In this document: one piece after another, positions 17,231-25,277 of the stretch
Position numbering within the stretch: the stretch's first letter is position 1
Layout: each line of letters starts with the position of its first letter
Source: an uncultured Oscillospiraceae bacterium
Lineage (GTDB): Bacteria; Bacillota; Clostridia; Oscillospirales; Acutalibacteraceae
DNA length: 37,979 nucleotides
Direction of reading: 5' to 3'
Assembly (NCBI GenBank): GCA_900546265.1
Contig: URCA01000036.1
Location: 1-37,979 of the forward strand
Position numbers and translations under genes: made by a program
Notes under the pieces: model-generated
Seen by the model: only the letters and a program-made list of their open reading frames with translations
Databases searched by the model: none
What the model was told of the DNA's origin: nothing

Positions 17231-17710
17231 ATGGATAAGCGTCCGATGAAAACCGTGGGGGAATCCCGCACCGAGCAGGTGCAGATCGTGCTGCCCGGGC
17301 ACAGCAACGGAGACGGCCGTCTGTTCGGCGGCCGTTTGATGGAATGGATCGACGTGGTGGCCGCCGTGGTCGCCCGCCGGCACAGCGGCGTGAACGTCAC
17401 CACCGCCGCCGTGGACAATCTGCAGTTCAAGGCCGCCGCCCATATCGGGGACACCGTTCTGCTCGTGGGGCGGATGACCTGGACGGGCAACACCTCCATG
17501 GAGGTGCGGGTGGATGTGTATGTGGAAAATCTGGGCGGGGATAAAGCGTTGATCAATCAGGCCTATCTGGTGCTGGTGGCCATCGATCAGGAGGAAAACC
17601 CGGTTCCCGTCCCCGGCCTGTTTACCATTGTACCTGAGGAAAAGGCGGAATGGGAGGGCGGCCAGCGCCGCCGCGCCCTGCGCCGCCAGCGCCGGGATGA
17701 GCAATACTGA
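17231..17710 (+). CDS. Acyl-CoA thioesterase, hotdog fold (YciA/BFIT-like)
   Basis: A 159-residue single-hotdog thioesterase that hydrolyses acyl-CoA to free acid and CoA in the cytoplasm. The family signature is seen as LPGHSNGDGRLFGGRLMEWID (helix and catalytic region, Asn and Asp included), followed by AAVDNLQFKAAAHIGDTVLL, the central strands. The C-terminus is Arg/Gln-rich and probably disordered. The start ATG follows GGGAAGAAGG. It stands alone between the divergent ABC operon and the next gene. The preferred acyl chain cannot be read from sequence. Confidence 0.9.
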   Translation: MDKRPMKTVGESRTEQVQIVLPGHSNGDGRLFGGRLMEWIDVVAAVVARRHSGVNVTTAAVDNLQFKAAAHIGDTVLLVGRMTWTGNTSMEVRVDVYVENLGGDKALINQAYLVLVAIDQEENPVPVPGLFTIVPEEKAEWEGGQRRRALRRQRRDEQY

Positions 17711-17825
17711 ACATCGCAAATTTTCCGTACCAATCCGCAAAAAAACGGCTATCTCTTCCCAACTTCCCGCGTTATGATAAAAAGGGCCGCGGCCCGAAAT
17801 CCTATGGGAAGAGGAGATGCCGGTC

Positions 17826-18869
17826 ATGGACAACATGCGCAGAGCCATCTGTTTCGAAACCCCCGACTATATCCCCATGAATTTTGTGATCAACCCCTCC
17901 TGCTGGGAGGCCTATCCGCAGGATGCGATTTTCGAGCTGATGGAATCCCATCCGCTGCTGTTTCCGGGTTTCCGGCGGCCGGCGGGCCGTTACGTGCCGG
18001 AATACCCGCTGGTGGCCCGCAAGGGTGCGGATTTTACCGACGACTTCGGCTGCGTCTGGCGAACCACCGTCGACGGCATCACCGGCACGGTGGTGCGGCA
18101 CCCGCTGGAGGATTGGGAGGCGTTTGCCTCTTACCGGGGGCCGGATCCGGCGGTCTGCATGGGCATCGGCCCGGTGGATTGGGAGGTCGAGAGGGCGCGG
18201 GTGGAGGCCGAAAAGGCTGCCGGGGGCTTGTCCGCCGGCGCCCTGCGTCACGGCCACACGTTCCTGCAGCTGTGCGATCTGCGGGGCTATGAAAACCTGA
18301 TGTACGATTTTCAGGACGAGGATCCCCGCATTTTTCAGCTGATTGAGCTGGTGGAAGCCTTTAATATGGAAATTGTCCGGCGGTACCTGGACATGGGCGT
18401 GGATAGGATGGGCTATGCCGAGGATTTGGGCATGCAGGTCGGCCCCATGCTCTCGCCCGCCCATTTCCGCACGTACATCAAGCCGGTTTACCAGCGGCTG
18501 ATGCGCCCCGCGAAGGAACGCGGCGTCATTGTCCATATGCATTCCGACGGGGATATCCGCTTGCTGGCGGACGACCTGATCGAGGGTGGCGTTCAGGTGA
18601 TTAACCTGCAGGATCTGGTCAACGGGATCGACTGGATCGCCTCCCGCTTCGCCGGCCGGATTTGTGTGGATTTGGACATTGATCGGCAGCTGGTGACCGC
18701 CAAGGGCACGCCTGAGCAGATCGATGCACTTATCCGGGAAGAGGTTTCCAAAATCGGCGGGAAACGCGGGGGACTGATGATGACTTACGGCTGGTATCCC
18801 GGCGTGCCGCTGGAGAACGCCCGCGCCGTGATGGACGCGATGGAAACCTACGCCCTGTTTTACAGCTGA
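17826..18869 (+). CDS. Uroporphyrinogen-decarboxylase-family protein (MtaA/MtbA-like)
   Basis: A 347-residue TIM-barrel protein of the URO-D superfamily. It starts MDNMRRAICFETPDYIPMNF, the usual opening of the anaerobe-specific members (rather than HemE). Conserved blocks include YAEDLGMQVGPMLSPAHFRTYIKP, VIVHMHSDGDI and a late GLMMTYGWYPGVP segment. HemE-type Arg-rich substrate motifs are not evident, so corrinoid-linked methyl transfer or an unknown decarboxylation is more likely than haem synthesis. I choose the ATG at 17826 because GAGGAG lies 9 bases upstream; the ATG at 17817 directly abuts that sequence. No corrinoid protein gene is next to it. Confidence 0.87.
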   Translation: MDNMRRAICFETPDYIPMNFVINPSCWEAYPQDAIFELMESHPLLFPGFRRPAGRYVPEYPLVARKGADFTDDFGCVWRTTVDGITGTVVRHPLEDWEAFASYRGPDPAVCMGIGPVDWEVERARVEAEKAAGGLSAGALRHGHTFLQLCDLRGYENLMYDFQDEDPRIFQLIELVEAFNMEIVRRYLDMGVDRMGYAEDLGMQVGPMLSPAHFRTYIKPVYQRLMRPAKERGVIVHMHSDGDIRLLADDLIEGGVQVINLQDLVNGIDWIASRFAGRICVDLDIDRQLVTAKGTPEQIDALIREEVSKIGGKRGGLMMTYGWYPGVPLENARAVMDAMETYALFYS

Positions 18870-18879
18870 AGGCCAGAAA

Positions 18880-18905
18880 GGCGCCGCGGATACGTCCGCG
18901 GCGCC
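18880..18905 (+). terminator. Hairpin after the URO-D-family gene
   Basis: GGCGCCGCGGA (18880-18890) pairs with TCCGCGGCGCC (18895-18905) around a TACG loop, 11 bp of nearly pure GC. No T run follows, so termination is probable but not certain. Confidence 0.5.
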
Positions 18906-18972
18906 TCAGTCTGTCAAAGAAGGGGAATCCGCCATTCGGAAGACGAAAAAAGCGGAGGCGGGTTACCGATCG

Positions 18973-19189
18973 GTGTTTGCGAGGACATGTGACTCGCAAA
19001 CACACCTTATAGGCGAAAAATAGCGGAAACACATGTGTTTCCGCTATTTTTCAAGAGCAGGGGTGGTACTGGCGGGGATAGAGGGAGCAAGGCGAGTATA
19101 ACGAGCCGCCGCGATCCGGCATCCCCGTCCAGCAGCGTGTCGACTTTGTCGACGCGCTGAGAGCGCCGTCCGATGATGGACGGCGCTCT
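18973..19189. other. Hairpin-rich intergenic region between convergent genes
   Basis: This gene-free stretch holds several dyads: GTGTTTGCGAG/CTCGCAAACAC (18973-18983 with 18993-19003), a perfect 36-base palindrome flanked by A5 and T5 (19016-19051) that can terminate in both directions, CAGCGTGTCGAC/GTCGACGCGCTG (19133-19144 with 19148-19159), and AGAGCGCCGTCC/GGACGGCGCTCT (19160-19171 with 19178-19189). The segment 19052-19130 between them can also fold (CTGG-CGGGGAT with ATCCCCG-T-CCAG). A small RNA on the minus strand ending at 19016 is possible but unproven. Confidence 0.6.
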
Positions 19190-19193
19190 TCGT

Positions 19194-19643
19194 TTATGCT
19201 GGGGGATTATCGCTGTCGTCTTCGAGCAGCTGCAGCGCCAGGGTGTTGGTGTTCAGACGATTCACGATCCGGTCGGTCAGCACCGGGTACCGGGCGGGAT
19301 CGCTGTCGTGCAGCAGGTCGGCGGTTTTGACCAGACGGGCGATGGGGTGGCCCTTCAGGGCGGCGATATACTTCTGGTAAGGGACGGCGGGCTCCCGCGT
19401 CAGGAGGCGGAGAGCCTCGAGAATGGCGGCGGGAAAGCCCGCCCGTTCCAGATCGGCAAAGGTCATCATGGTTTTCTCCACCACGTCGTGCAGCAGGGCC
19501 ACGGTGATGGACGCCTCGTCGGGCATCTGCTCTGCCAGGTGGAGCGGGTGATGGATATAGGGCAGCCCGGCCTCGTCCTCCTGCCCGCGATGGGCGTTGT
19601 AGGCGATGCGCAGGGCTTTTTTGGTCAGCGCGGTGTACAGCAT
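19194..19643 (-). CDS. Small HD-domain phosphohydrolase (SpoT hydrolase-like)
   Basis: A 149-residue protein made up of the HD hydrolase fold only. Visible metal ligands are AHRGQ (His18), YIHHP (His31/32) and LLHDVVE (His52-Asp53), in the same order as the (p)ppGpp hydrolase domain of RelA/SpoT and the small Mesh1-like hydrolases. It may hydrolyse (p)ppGpp or another nucleotide; no synthetase domain is present. The ATG follows GGAGGG, and TATACT on the minus strand (19665-19670) is a likely -10 with a poor -35. The promoter sits just downstream of the terminator of the surface-protein gene, so it is transcribed separately. Confidence 0.85.
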   Translation of the reverse strand: MLYTALTKKALRIAYNAHRGQEDEAGLPYIHHPLHLAEQMPDEASITVALLHDVVEKTMMTFADLERAGFPAAILEALRLLTREPAVPYQKYIAALKGHPIARLVKTADLLHDSDPARYPVLTDRIVNRLNTNTLALQLLEDDSDNPPA

Positions 19644-19705
19644 GCGGTTCCCTCCCTTTCGGACAGTATAGCACAGAAGGACCGCGGGAGAAAGCGGCGG
19701 AGCAT

Positions 19706-19743
19706 AAAAACATCCCCGGGCATCCGTGAAGGATGCCCGGGGA
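19706..19743 (-). terminator. Terminator of the LamG/PHP surface-protein gene
   Basis: TCCCCGGGCATCC (19713-19725) pairs with GGATGCCCGGGGA (19731-19743), with a five-base loop. On the minus strand it is followed by TGTTTTTATG. The plus strand also has a T6 run after the stem, so it may act both ways. Confidence 0.85.
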
Positions 19744-19772
19744 CGCGTTTTTTATCAGGGATTTACAGGGGG

Positions 19773-22700
19773 TTATTTCTTCCGCTTGCGCACGGCCACC
19801 GCAGCCGCCGCCGAAGAGGCCAGCAGGACGACGGCCCCCGCCGCCAGGGTCACGCCGGTGGGCGGGATAACCGGCGTGTCGCCGCCGGCCCCGGAGGGCT
19901 CGGAGGCGTCGGAGGAATCGGGGGACGGGCCGGGGATCCGGCTGAGGATCGGAAGCGTCCACCAGCGCCTGATAGGCGGCCTCGGCGGCGGTCAGCACGG
20001 CGTAGTTGCCGACCAGCTTCTTCTGCGCGTCGGTCAGCGCGTCATAGGCGGCGCGGGCTTGCGCGATGCGGTTCCGGCTGTCCAGTGTCACGGTGCCGAT
20101 GGCGTCGATTTTCTCGCTGACGGCCGCGGCCTTCGCCTCGTCGTCGGCGGCATCCTCGCTGGGGGTCAGGCCCGTCCAGATGGGAGCGGTGTAGGCCACA
20201 TAGTCGGCGTTCTTGATTTTTTCCTCGGAATCCTTGACCCGCACATAGAAGTAGGTGGCGGTGGCGGAGGTGAGGGTGACGTCGATGTTTGCGCTGTAGC
20301 CGTTTACGTCGAAGGCTTTCACCACTTTGCCTCCGTCGGAGACGATCTCGATGGTCTTCAGCTTATCCTTGGCCACAGTGGTGTCGGGATCGCTGACGGC
20401 AATCTGGAAATGGAAGGTGTTGGTGCCGCCGTCCAGCTCGCTGCCCAGCACCTGGCCGTTGACCTTGTAGTCGATGAGCAGGTTGCTGTCGTCGGTGGCG
20501 TAGGTGCGGTGCTTGCGGATGGCGTCGTAGATTTTCGTCTCGGTCAGCTCGTCGGTAAGGACGGCGGTGCGGGTTTCATAGCCGGTGATCCAGCAGCCCT
20601 GATGGATGTCGGAGTTGCCGGTGGGGGATACGTGCCAGCCGGCGTCCAGGGCTTTGATGTACCCCTCCTCAAAGTGGCCCACCTTGGTGTCCTGAATGGA
20701 CAGGAAGTTGATAATTTCGTAGGTGTTGAGCACCTTGTCGACCGCCTCGGAGTAATGGCCGAAGTCGTCGAAATCCCACACGTTGTTCCACAGATCCTTC
20801 GGGTGGTTCCACTGGGCCAGGAGGGTGGGGCTGGCGGCCAGCACGTCGTAGAACTGCTGCATGCCGTCCCACAGGGCCTTTTCCTTGGCGGCGTTGCCGT
20901 GATCCTCTTTGGTGAACACCACGTTATCCAGGCTGTCGGCGGAGCCGGCGGGATAGGTGAACATCTGGTCATAGGTGCCGCCGAAGACGTTCATATGCCC
21001 GAAATAGCCGCTGGCTTCAAAGCCGATCATGGCCAGAAAATCGTCGGAGGTGTACTTCTCCGCCGCGGCCATGCCGTCCAGGTAATCCTGGGTGCTCAGC
21101 TTGCCGCCGCCGTGAGGGCCGTAATGGTGATCGGTAATCATCAGAAAATCGGCGTTGCCTTTCTCCGCCGCGTGCTTGAAGGCGTCCGCCGGGGTGGAGC
21201 GGCGGTTCTCCGTCCAATAGGTGTCGAAGCCGCGGCTCTCGTACCAGGCGTCGTTGTCCGGATCGCCCGCCCCGTCCGAGACGCCGGTGTGGGCGTGCAG
21301 GTCGCCGAAGAAGACCTGCAGCTTGCTCTCGTCGACCGTCACGGGCTTGACCGTCACGGTGATTTCCGCCTTGTTGCCCGTCTTGGAATCGGTGGCGGTG
21401 ACGACGGCGGTTCCGGCTTTCAAACCGTGGATGGCGGCGGCCTGCGGATAGGCCTCATAGGTCTGCACCATGGCGATGTCCGGCTTGCTGGACGTCCAGG
21501 TGACGCCGGCAAAGTTCGGCTCGTCCAGATCCGACTGCAGCTCGGCCACGAAGCCGCGCAGCTCGTCGATGGTCTGCGCGGAGGCGGCGAAGGAGATTTG
21601 TCCGGCGTTTTCCGCCTTTTCCCGGTAAGCCAAGGCTTGTGCCTCCTTGTCGCCCAGGGCGCGCCGATAAATCCGCACGTCGTCGAGGGCGAAGTTGTTG
21701 GCGCCCACATGCCAGTTGTTGCCGCCGCCAATCAGGAAGGGCAGGCCGCTGTCCGCCGAGGCGCTCTGTTTGTCGGCGGGGATGGCGGCGGTTTCCAGCA
21801 GTTCGCCGTTTTTGTACAGTTTGATGCCGCCGTCCTTATCCACCGCGTAGACGATATGCGTCCATTTACCGGCGTCCACGGGGGATTGGTTGGTTTTGGC
21901 GTAGGGGCTGGAGCCGTCGCCCAGGGCCATGTACATGTGGTCGAGGCCAGAATACATCGATCCAGAAGGAGAAGGAGTAGTCCCCCGTACCCAGGGCCAG
22001 GGTCTTGGAGGCCTGCAGGTAGGATCCGCCGGTGAACCGGGCGGCCGTCCCGCCGTTGACGCCCTTTTCATAGGTCAGGGCGGTGCCCTTGCCGGTGAAA
22101 TCGAAGCCGTTGTCCGAGCTGTCGGCGGTGTTCGATTCAAAATCCAGGCGGCAGGCATAGTCCTGGGCCAGATAGGCGGTTTTCTCGTACGCCGCCTTCA
22201 CGTCGGCGGCGGACAGGGCGGAGGCATACAGGACCACTTCGTCGAGGGCGAAGTGGTTGTTTTCCATCCACGACGTGCCGCCCGCGCCGATCTGGAAGAT
22301 TTGGTCGCTGTCCACGGTTTCCCCGCGCTTGTTTTCCGGTATAGCGGCGGTTTCCAGCAGCTCGCCGTTTTTATACAGCTGGATGCCGCCGTCCCGGTCG
22401 ACCACGTAGGCCACGTGAACCCACGCGTTCTTCTCCGTCGGGGATTGGTTGGTCTTGGCGTAGGCGGAGGAGCCGTCGCCCATGGCCAGATACAGGTGAT
22501 CCGCGCTGGCGTACATCAGGCCGGTGCCCCGGTATTTCTCGCCGACGCCGTAGTCCTGGTTCCCCATGACATAGGTGAACTGCGGGGTGCCGAAATCCTG
22601 GATCCAGAAGGAGAAGGAATAATCGCCGGTGCCGAAGGACAGAGCCTTGGAAGCTTTGAGGTAGGATTTTCCGGTGAATTTCAGGGCCTTGCCGCTCACC

Positions 22701-22911
22701 CCGGTGATATACTCCAGGGAGCCGCTCCCCTGCGCGGCAAAGTCAAGGCCGTTGCCCGTGGAATCCTTGGTGTCGCCGTCGAAGTTCAGATAGACCGCTG
22801 GGGCAGGGGCGGTACCTTCCGCCAGAGCGCCGGCCGGCGCGATCCCCAGGGACAGCCCGGTCAGGGGGACCGCCGCCGCGAGAGCCAATGCCGCCATTTT
22901 TTCAGCTTCAT
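19773..22911 (-). pseudogene. LamG/PHP-hydrolase (CehA-like) surface protein, disrupted in three places
   Basis: Three frames must be joined to read this gene. (1) ATG at 22911, nine bases after GAGAGGTGA, begins MKLKK and leaves frame at an A6 run (22897-22902); one more A would give MKLKKMAALALAAAV, a perfect signal peptide. (2) Two concanavalin-like (LamG) modules follow; the second lacks 83 bases that the first has, at 21958/21959, changing frame. (3) Then comes an Ig-like segment and a PHP metallohydrolase domain (FFGDLHAHTGVSDGAGD, MITDHHYGPHG, GNSDIHQGC), a helical repeat (SRNRIAQARAAYDALTDAQK), and a third shift at C4 (19932-19935). After that shift the frame reads TPVIPPTGVTLAAGAVVLL and ends VRKRKK, a wall- or membrane-anchor tail. 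If intact, it would be a secreted surface hydrolase of unknown substrate. An intact weaker reading from GTG 22924 gives an acidic, implausible leader. Confidence 0.8.
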
Positions 22912-22973
22912 CGTCTGCATTCACCTCTCTGTTTTAGGAGCGCGGGAAAAGCGTTCCCGCTCCCTTTATTTCC

Positions 22974-23027
22974 ATTATTAGGGCAAACGGCGGAAAAGTA
23001 AATCCTCCATTTTCCGGCGATCGACAA
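22974..23027 (-). promoter_or_regulatory. Promoter and shared upstream box, copy A (LamG/PHP gene)
   Basis: On the minus strand TTTACT (22997-23002) and AATAAT (22974-22979) are 17 bases apart. The -35 forms the end of a 30-bp box (22998-23027) matching the one at 24769-24798 in 26 of 30 positions. The shared core reads GTCGATC-N-CCGGAAAATGG on the minus strand. The same bases also form part of the terminator stem of the upstream lipoprotein gene (23003-23044). Confidence 0.65.
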
Positions 23028-23044
23028 TTCCGGGAAATGGAGGA
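23003..23044 (-). terminator. Terminator of the beta-helix lipoprotein gene
   Basis: TCCTCCATTTTCCGG (23003-23017) pairs with CCGGGAAATGGAGGA (23030-23044), one wobble pair. On the minus strand TTTACTTTT follows. It overlaps the regulatory box of the next gene. Confidence 0.65.
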
Positions 23045-23056
23045 TTTTTTGGATTT

Positions 23057-24685
23057 TCAGCGGATTTGGATGTCGTTTCCCGGGTCGGCCTGGCATTTGC
23101 CTTTGAGGAACCGGCAGCCCTCCAGCACGATGTTCTTGCAGGTGTACTGCGGCCGGGCGGAGGAATCCTTTTTCACCTGGGTGCCCACGTGGAAAATCTC
23201 GGCGTCGGCGGCGTAGGGGGTGGTGAAGGTGCAGTTTTTAAACAGGATATCCTTGGGGATAGGGCCCTCCACATAGGTTTCGTTTTCCACCCGTACCCAG
23301 AAAACGTTGAACCGGCAGTTCTCAAAGGTGCCGGAGGAGCGGACGCGCACGGTGCCCTCGATATAGGAATTTTTCACCACGTAGTCCTTGTTGAGGGAGT
23401 AGAAGGCGATTTGACAGCCGGGGGCGAGGCCGGGAACCGCGCGGTTCAAGCGGATCTGCACGGAGGTGTCGGAGGGATACACCTCCGCGATGGTTGCCGT
23501 GCCGTAATCCTGGCCGGTGGCCATGTTGTAGATGGCCAGCTCGTCCCCAGGATTTAGGCCGTTGCGATACGGCTCGGCCTCGGTGGGGGTCATGACCACT
23601 CGGCCGGTGTCCGCGTCATAGGAGGTCACGTTGCAGATGACGGTGGACAGATTGAAGGCGTCGTCCCCGAGCGGGCCGATGTAGCAGCTGTCCCAGGTGG
23701 GCTTGGAGACGTTGTCCTTGACGTGGAAGCCGTCCCGCCAGGAGACGAGATGGATGCCGGATCCCTCCGGCGGCTCCAGGCGTACGTTGGTGAAGCGGGT
23801 GTAGCCCCGGTTGGAGCGGATATCGAAGGCGAATTCGGGCACGGCTTCGATATAGACGTTGCTCATCTCGAAATTTTCGGTTTCGCTGATGGAGAAAAGG
23901 CTGCCGATGCTGTGGGAGTTCTGATAGACGGGGAGGATGAATTCCTCCCCCACCTGCGCCGCGGCCACCCGGGACGCGTCCGTCATATACAGGCGGTAGG
24001 AGCCGGTTCCCAGCTGCTCCATGGAGGAGATGAAGTAGTGCAGCCGCTCGTCCGTCCGGTTGCGGAAGGCGTAATAGGGCTGAGGCGGTTCCACCTTGCC
24101 GGTGAAGTTCAAATCGTCCCGGGTGGTGAAATCGATATATCGTTTATCCGGGTCGATGGCGGCGACGGTGCCCAGGACGAAGGGCTTCGGGGAATAGTCG
24201 ATGATAAAGCCAGAAAACTCCACGTTCCGGCACTGCTTGAAGTAGGCGACGCGGTAGGGGGCTTTCATCAGCAGACGGGTGTGATCCCCCAGGATGCGGA
24301 GGTTCTCGCCGCCGATGAGGCTGAACACCCGCTTTAGGCTGTTTTCCTCCGGGGCGGAGGCCAGCCGGTAGGTGGCGTCCTTCCGGAACAGGAGAACCTT
24401 TTCGGGCTTCGCGCTGGCCATAGCGGCCTCCACGGCCCGGGAAACGGCGGGGCCGTCGTCGGTGGATCCGTCGCCCTTCGCGCCGTAATCCTCGGGCCGG
24501 AAGATTTCCGCGTTCTCAGGCACGGCGGTGGTATAGGCCGGACGGGCGGCGAGAGGCGATGTCTGAGGGGCGGACGAGGCGGCGCCGCTTTCGCCGGGCG
24601 CGGCCGGACGGGAGCAGGCAGACAGCGCGGGTACAAGCAGCAGGGCGATCAGAGCGGAAAAATAGCGCCGGATGGGTTGCCGCAT
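23057..24685 (-). CDS. Surface lipoprotein with right-handed parallel beta-helix (pectate-lyase/GH28-like)
   Basis: A 542-residue lipoprotein. The signal peptide ends in the lipobox LSAC (Cys24), so it is lipid-anchored outside the cell. A Ser/Pro/Ala-rich linker follows, then FRPEDYGAKGDGSTDDGPA (about residues 63-80), the classic opening of pectate-lyase-superfamily beta-helix proteins. The rest has repeated short strands (for example NVEFSGFIIDY, NFEMSNVYIEAV, DILFKNCTFTT, NIVLEGCRFLKG) typical of helix coils. Carbohydrate binding or cleavage is likely; GH28 catalytic Asp motifs are not clearly recognised, so polysaccharide-lyase or isomerase-like members remain possible. AAAGGA lies 10 bases upstream of the ATG. 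It lies directly upstream of the LamG/PHP gene and shares its promoter box. Confidence 0.85.
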   Translation of the reverse strand: MRQPIRRYFSALIALLLVPALSACSRPAAPGESGAASSAPQTSPLAARPAYTTAVPENAEIFRPEDYGAKGDGSTDDGPAVSRAVEAAMASAKPEKVLLFRKDATYRLASAPEENSLKRVFSLIGGENLRILGDHTRLLMKAPYRVAYFKQCRNVEFSGFIIDYSPKPFVLGTVAAIDPDKRYIDFTTRDDLNFTGKVEPPQPYYAFRNRTDERLHYFISSMEQLGTGSYRLYMTDASRVAAAQVGEEFILPVYQNSHSIGSLFSISETENFEMSNVYIEAVPEFAFDIRSNRGYTRFTNVRLEPPEGSGIHLVSWRDGFHVKDNVSKPTWDSCYIGPLGDDAFNLSTVICNVTSYDADTGRVVMTPTEAEPYRNGLNPGDELAIYNMATGQDYGTATIAEVYPSDTSVQIRLNRAVPGLAPGCQIAFYSLNKDYVVKNSYIEGTVRVRSSGTFENCRFNVFWVRVENETYVEGPIPKDILFKNCTFTTPYAADAEIFHVGTQVKKDSSARPQYTCKNIVLEGCRFLKGKCQADPGNDIQIR

Positions 24686-24744
24686 GAGGCTACAGTCCTT
24701 TCAGCATGTGGTGATACCAGTCGAGAGACACAGTCTCCCAGCTT

Positions 24745-24798
24745 ATTCAACCACGCGCGGGCCGGAAAGTAAATCGCCCATTTTCCGGGGATCGACGA
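24745..24798 (-). promoter_or_regulatory. Promoter and shared upstream box, copy B (lipoprotein gene)
   Basis: On the minus strand TTTACT (24768-24773) and TTGAAT (24745-24750) are 17 bases apart. The box (24769-24798) has the same placement relative to the -35 as copy A, and the predicted leaders are nearly the same length (about 53 and 56 bases). The box is embedded in an inverted repeat, CATTTTC...GAAAATG. Confidence 0.65.
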
Positions 24799-24803
24799 AA
24801 ATG

Positions 24804-24830
24804 AAAAAACCTCCGGCAAAAAGCCGGAGG
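24804..24830 (-). terminator. Minus-strand terminator without an evident gene
   Basis: CCTCCGGC (24810-24817) pairs with GCCGGAGG (24823-24830), followed on the minus strand by T6 (24804-24809). No minus-strand gene lies directly upstream. It may stop read-through of the antisense RNA at 25182-25271. The interval 24831-24961 shows no gene, only the direct repeat at 24922-24944. Confidence 0.7.
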
Positions 24831-24921
24831 CGGCGGTTACCAAGGGAGAAACACGCTCAAGGCCATGGTGAACTGGGCCCCATAATATTTAGGATATAAG
24901 ATAGGGACGCTTTGGCTGCGC

Positions 24922-24944
24922 CACGAGGGGAACAACCGCCTTTA
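24922..24944 (+). repeat. Direct repeat, left copy (toxin locus)
   Basis: CACGAGGGGAACAACCGCCTT here matches CACGAGGGGACAACCGCCTT at 25234-25253 with one base inserted. It lies upstream of the toxin promoter and may be what remains of a decayed tandem copy of the locus. Confidence 0.7.
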
Positions 24945-24961
24945 GGCAACGACGTCCTCTA

Positions 24962-24989
24962 TTGACAATCCAACAGAGAGTGGTATACT
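24962..24989 (+). promoter_or_regulatory. Predicted promoter of the holin-like toxin mRNA
   Basis: TTGACA (24962-24967) and TATACT (24984-24989), both perfect or near-perfect, are 16 bases apart. The predicted start near 24996 coincides with the first base of the 12-base arm that pairs with 25256-25267. Confidence 0.85.
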
Positions 24990-25108
24990 TTTCCCGGTGG
25001 CACTACCGGCGGCAGAGAGGCCGCGCGCGGTTTCAAGGCGGTTGTCTCCTCCCATTCTCTGGGAGGGAGAACGCTTCTTTTTCCCTCCTGTGAAAGGAGG
25101 GGATGCTG

Positions 25109-25195
25109 ATGGTTACATATCCAGAGCTGTTTCAGTTCTGCCTTGTGGTAATCGGCATTATCGGCGTGATTATTTCCGCCATAAAAAAGAAGTAA
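25109..25195 (+). CDS. Holin-like small hydrophobic peptide (type I toxin-like, 28 aa)
   Basis: A 28-residue peptide, MVTYPELFQFCLVVIGIIGV then IISAIKKK. One transmembrane helix follows a short Tyr/Glu/Leu start, and it ends in a Lys tail. It resembles the short putative holin-like toxins of Firmicutes, related to TxpA/BsrG-type type I toxins that damage the membrane when over-produced. It is too short for ordinary gene callers. The start is set by GGAGG (25096-25100) eight bases before ATG 25109. That site is buried in a hairpin, CCCTCC/GGAGGG (25083-25088 with 25096-25101), which should limit translation. The leader of about 110 bases and the 3' region pair with each other, and an antisense RNA overlaps the stop codon. 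The toxin role is inferred from form and context. Confidence 0.75.
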   Translation: MVTYPELFQFCLVVIGIIGVIISAIKKK

Positions 25196-25271
25196 GCCGC
25201 CCGTTCCCCAACGCTTCGGCTTACTTCTAGTCGCACGAGGGGACAACCGCCTTTTGGTAGTGCCACCATCT
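25182..25271 (-). ncRNA. Predicted antisense RNA (antitoxin-like) overlapping the toxin 3' end
   Basis: A minus-strand transcript of about 90 bases would start near 25271 from the promoter at 25278-25306 and end at a strong terminator. The stem is AGAAGTAAGCCG/CGGCTTACTTCT (25188-25199 with 25217-25228), followed on the minus strand by T6 (25183-25188). It is fully complementary to the toxin stop codon and 3' untranslated region, as in RatA/SR4-type antitoxin RNAs. Confidence 0.65.
25234..25254 (+). repeat. Direct repeat, right copy, and 3' pairing arms of the toxin mRNA
   Basis: The right copy of the direct repeat also contains GACAACCGCCTT (25242-25253), complementary to AAGGCGGTTGTC in the leader (25035-25046). 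Directly after it, 25256-25267 is complementary to 24996-25007. The two arms are nested in the correct order for the mRNA ends to close on each other. Confidence 0.7.
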
Positions 25272-25277
25272 ATTTGT

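Noticed and set aside
24869..24900. GGTGAACTGGGCCCC followed by an AT-rich stretch, resembling the end of an IS3-type element
   Set aside because: Only a short, loose likeness; no transposase fragment, no partner repeat and no target duplication were found.
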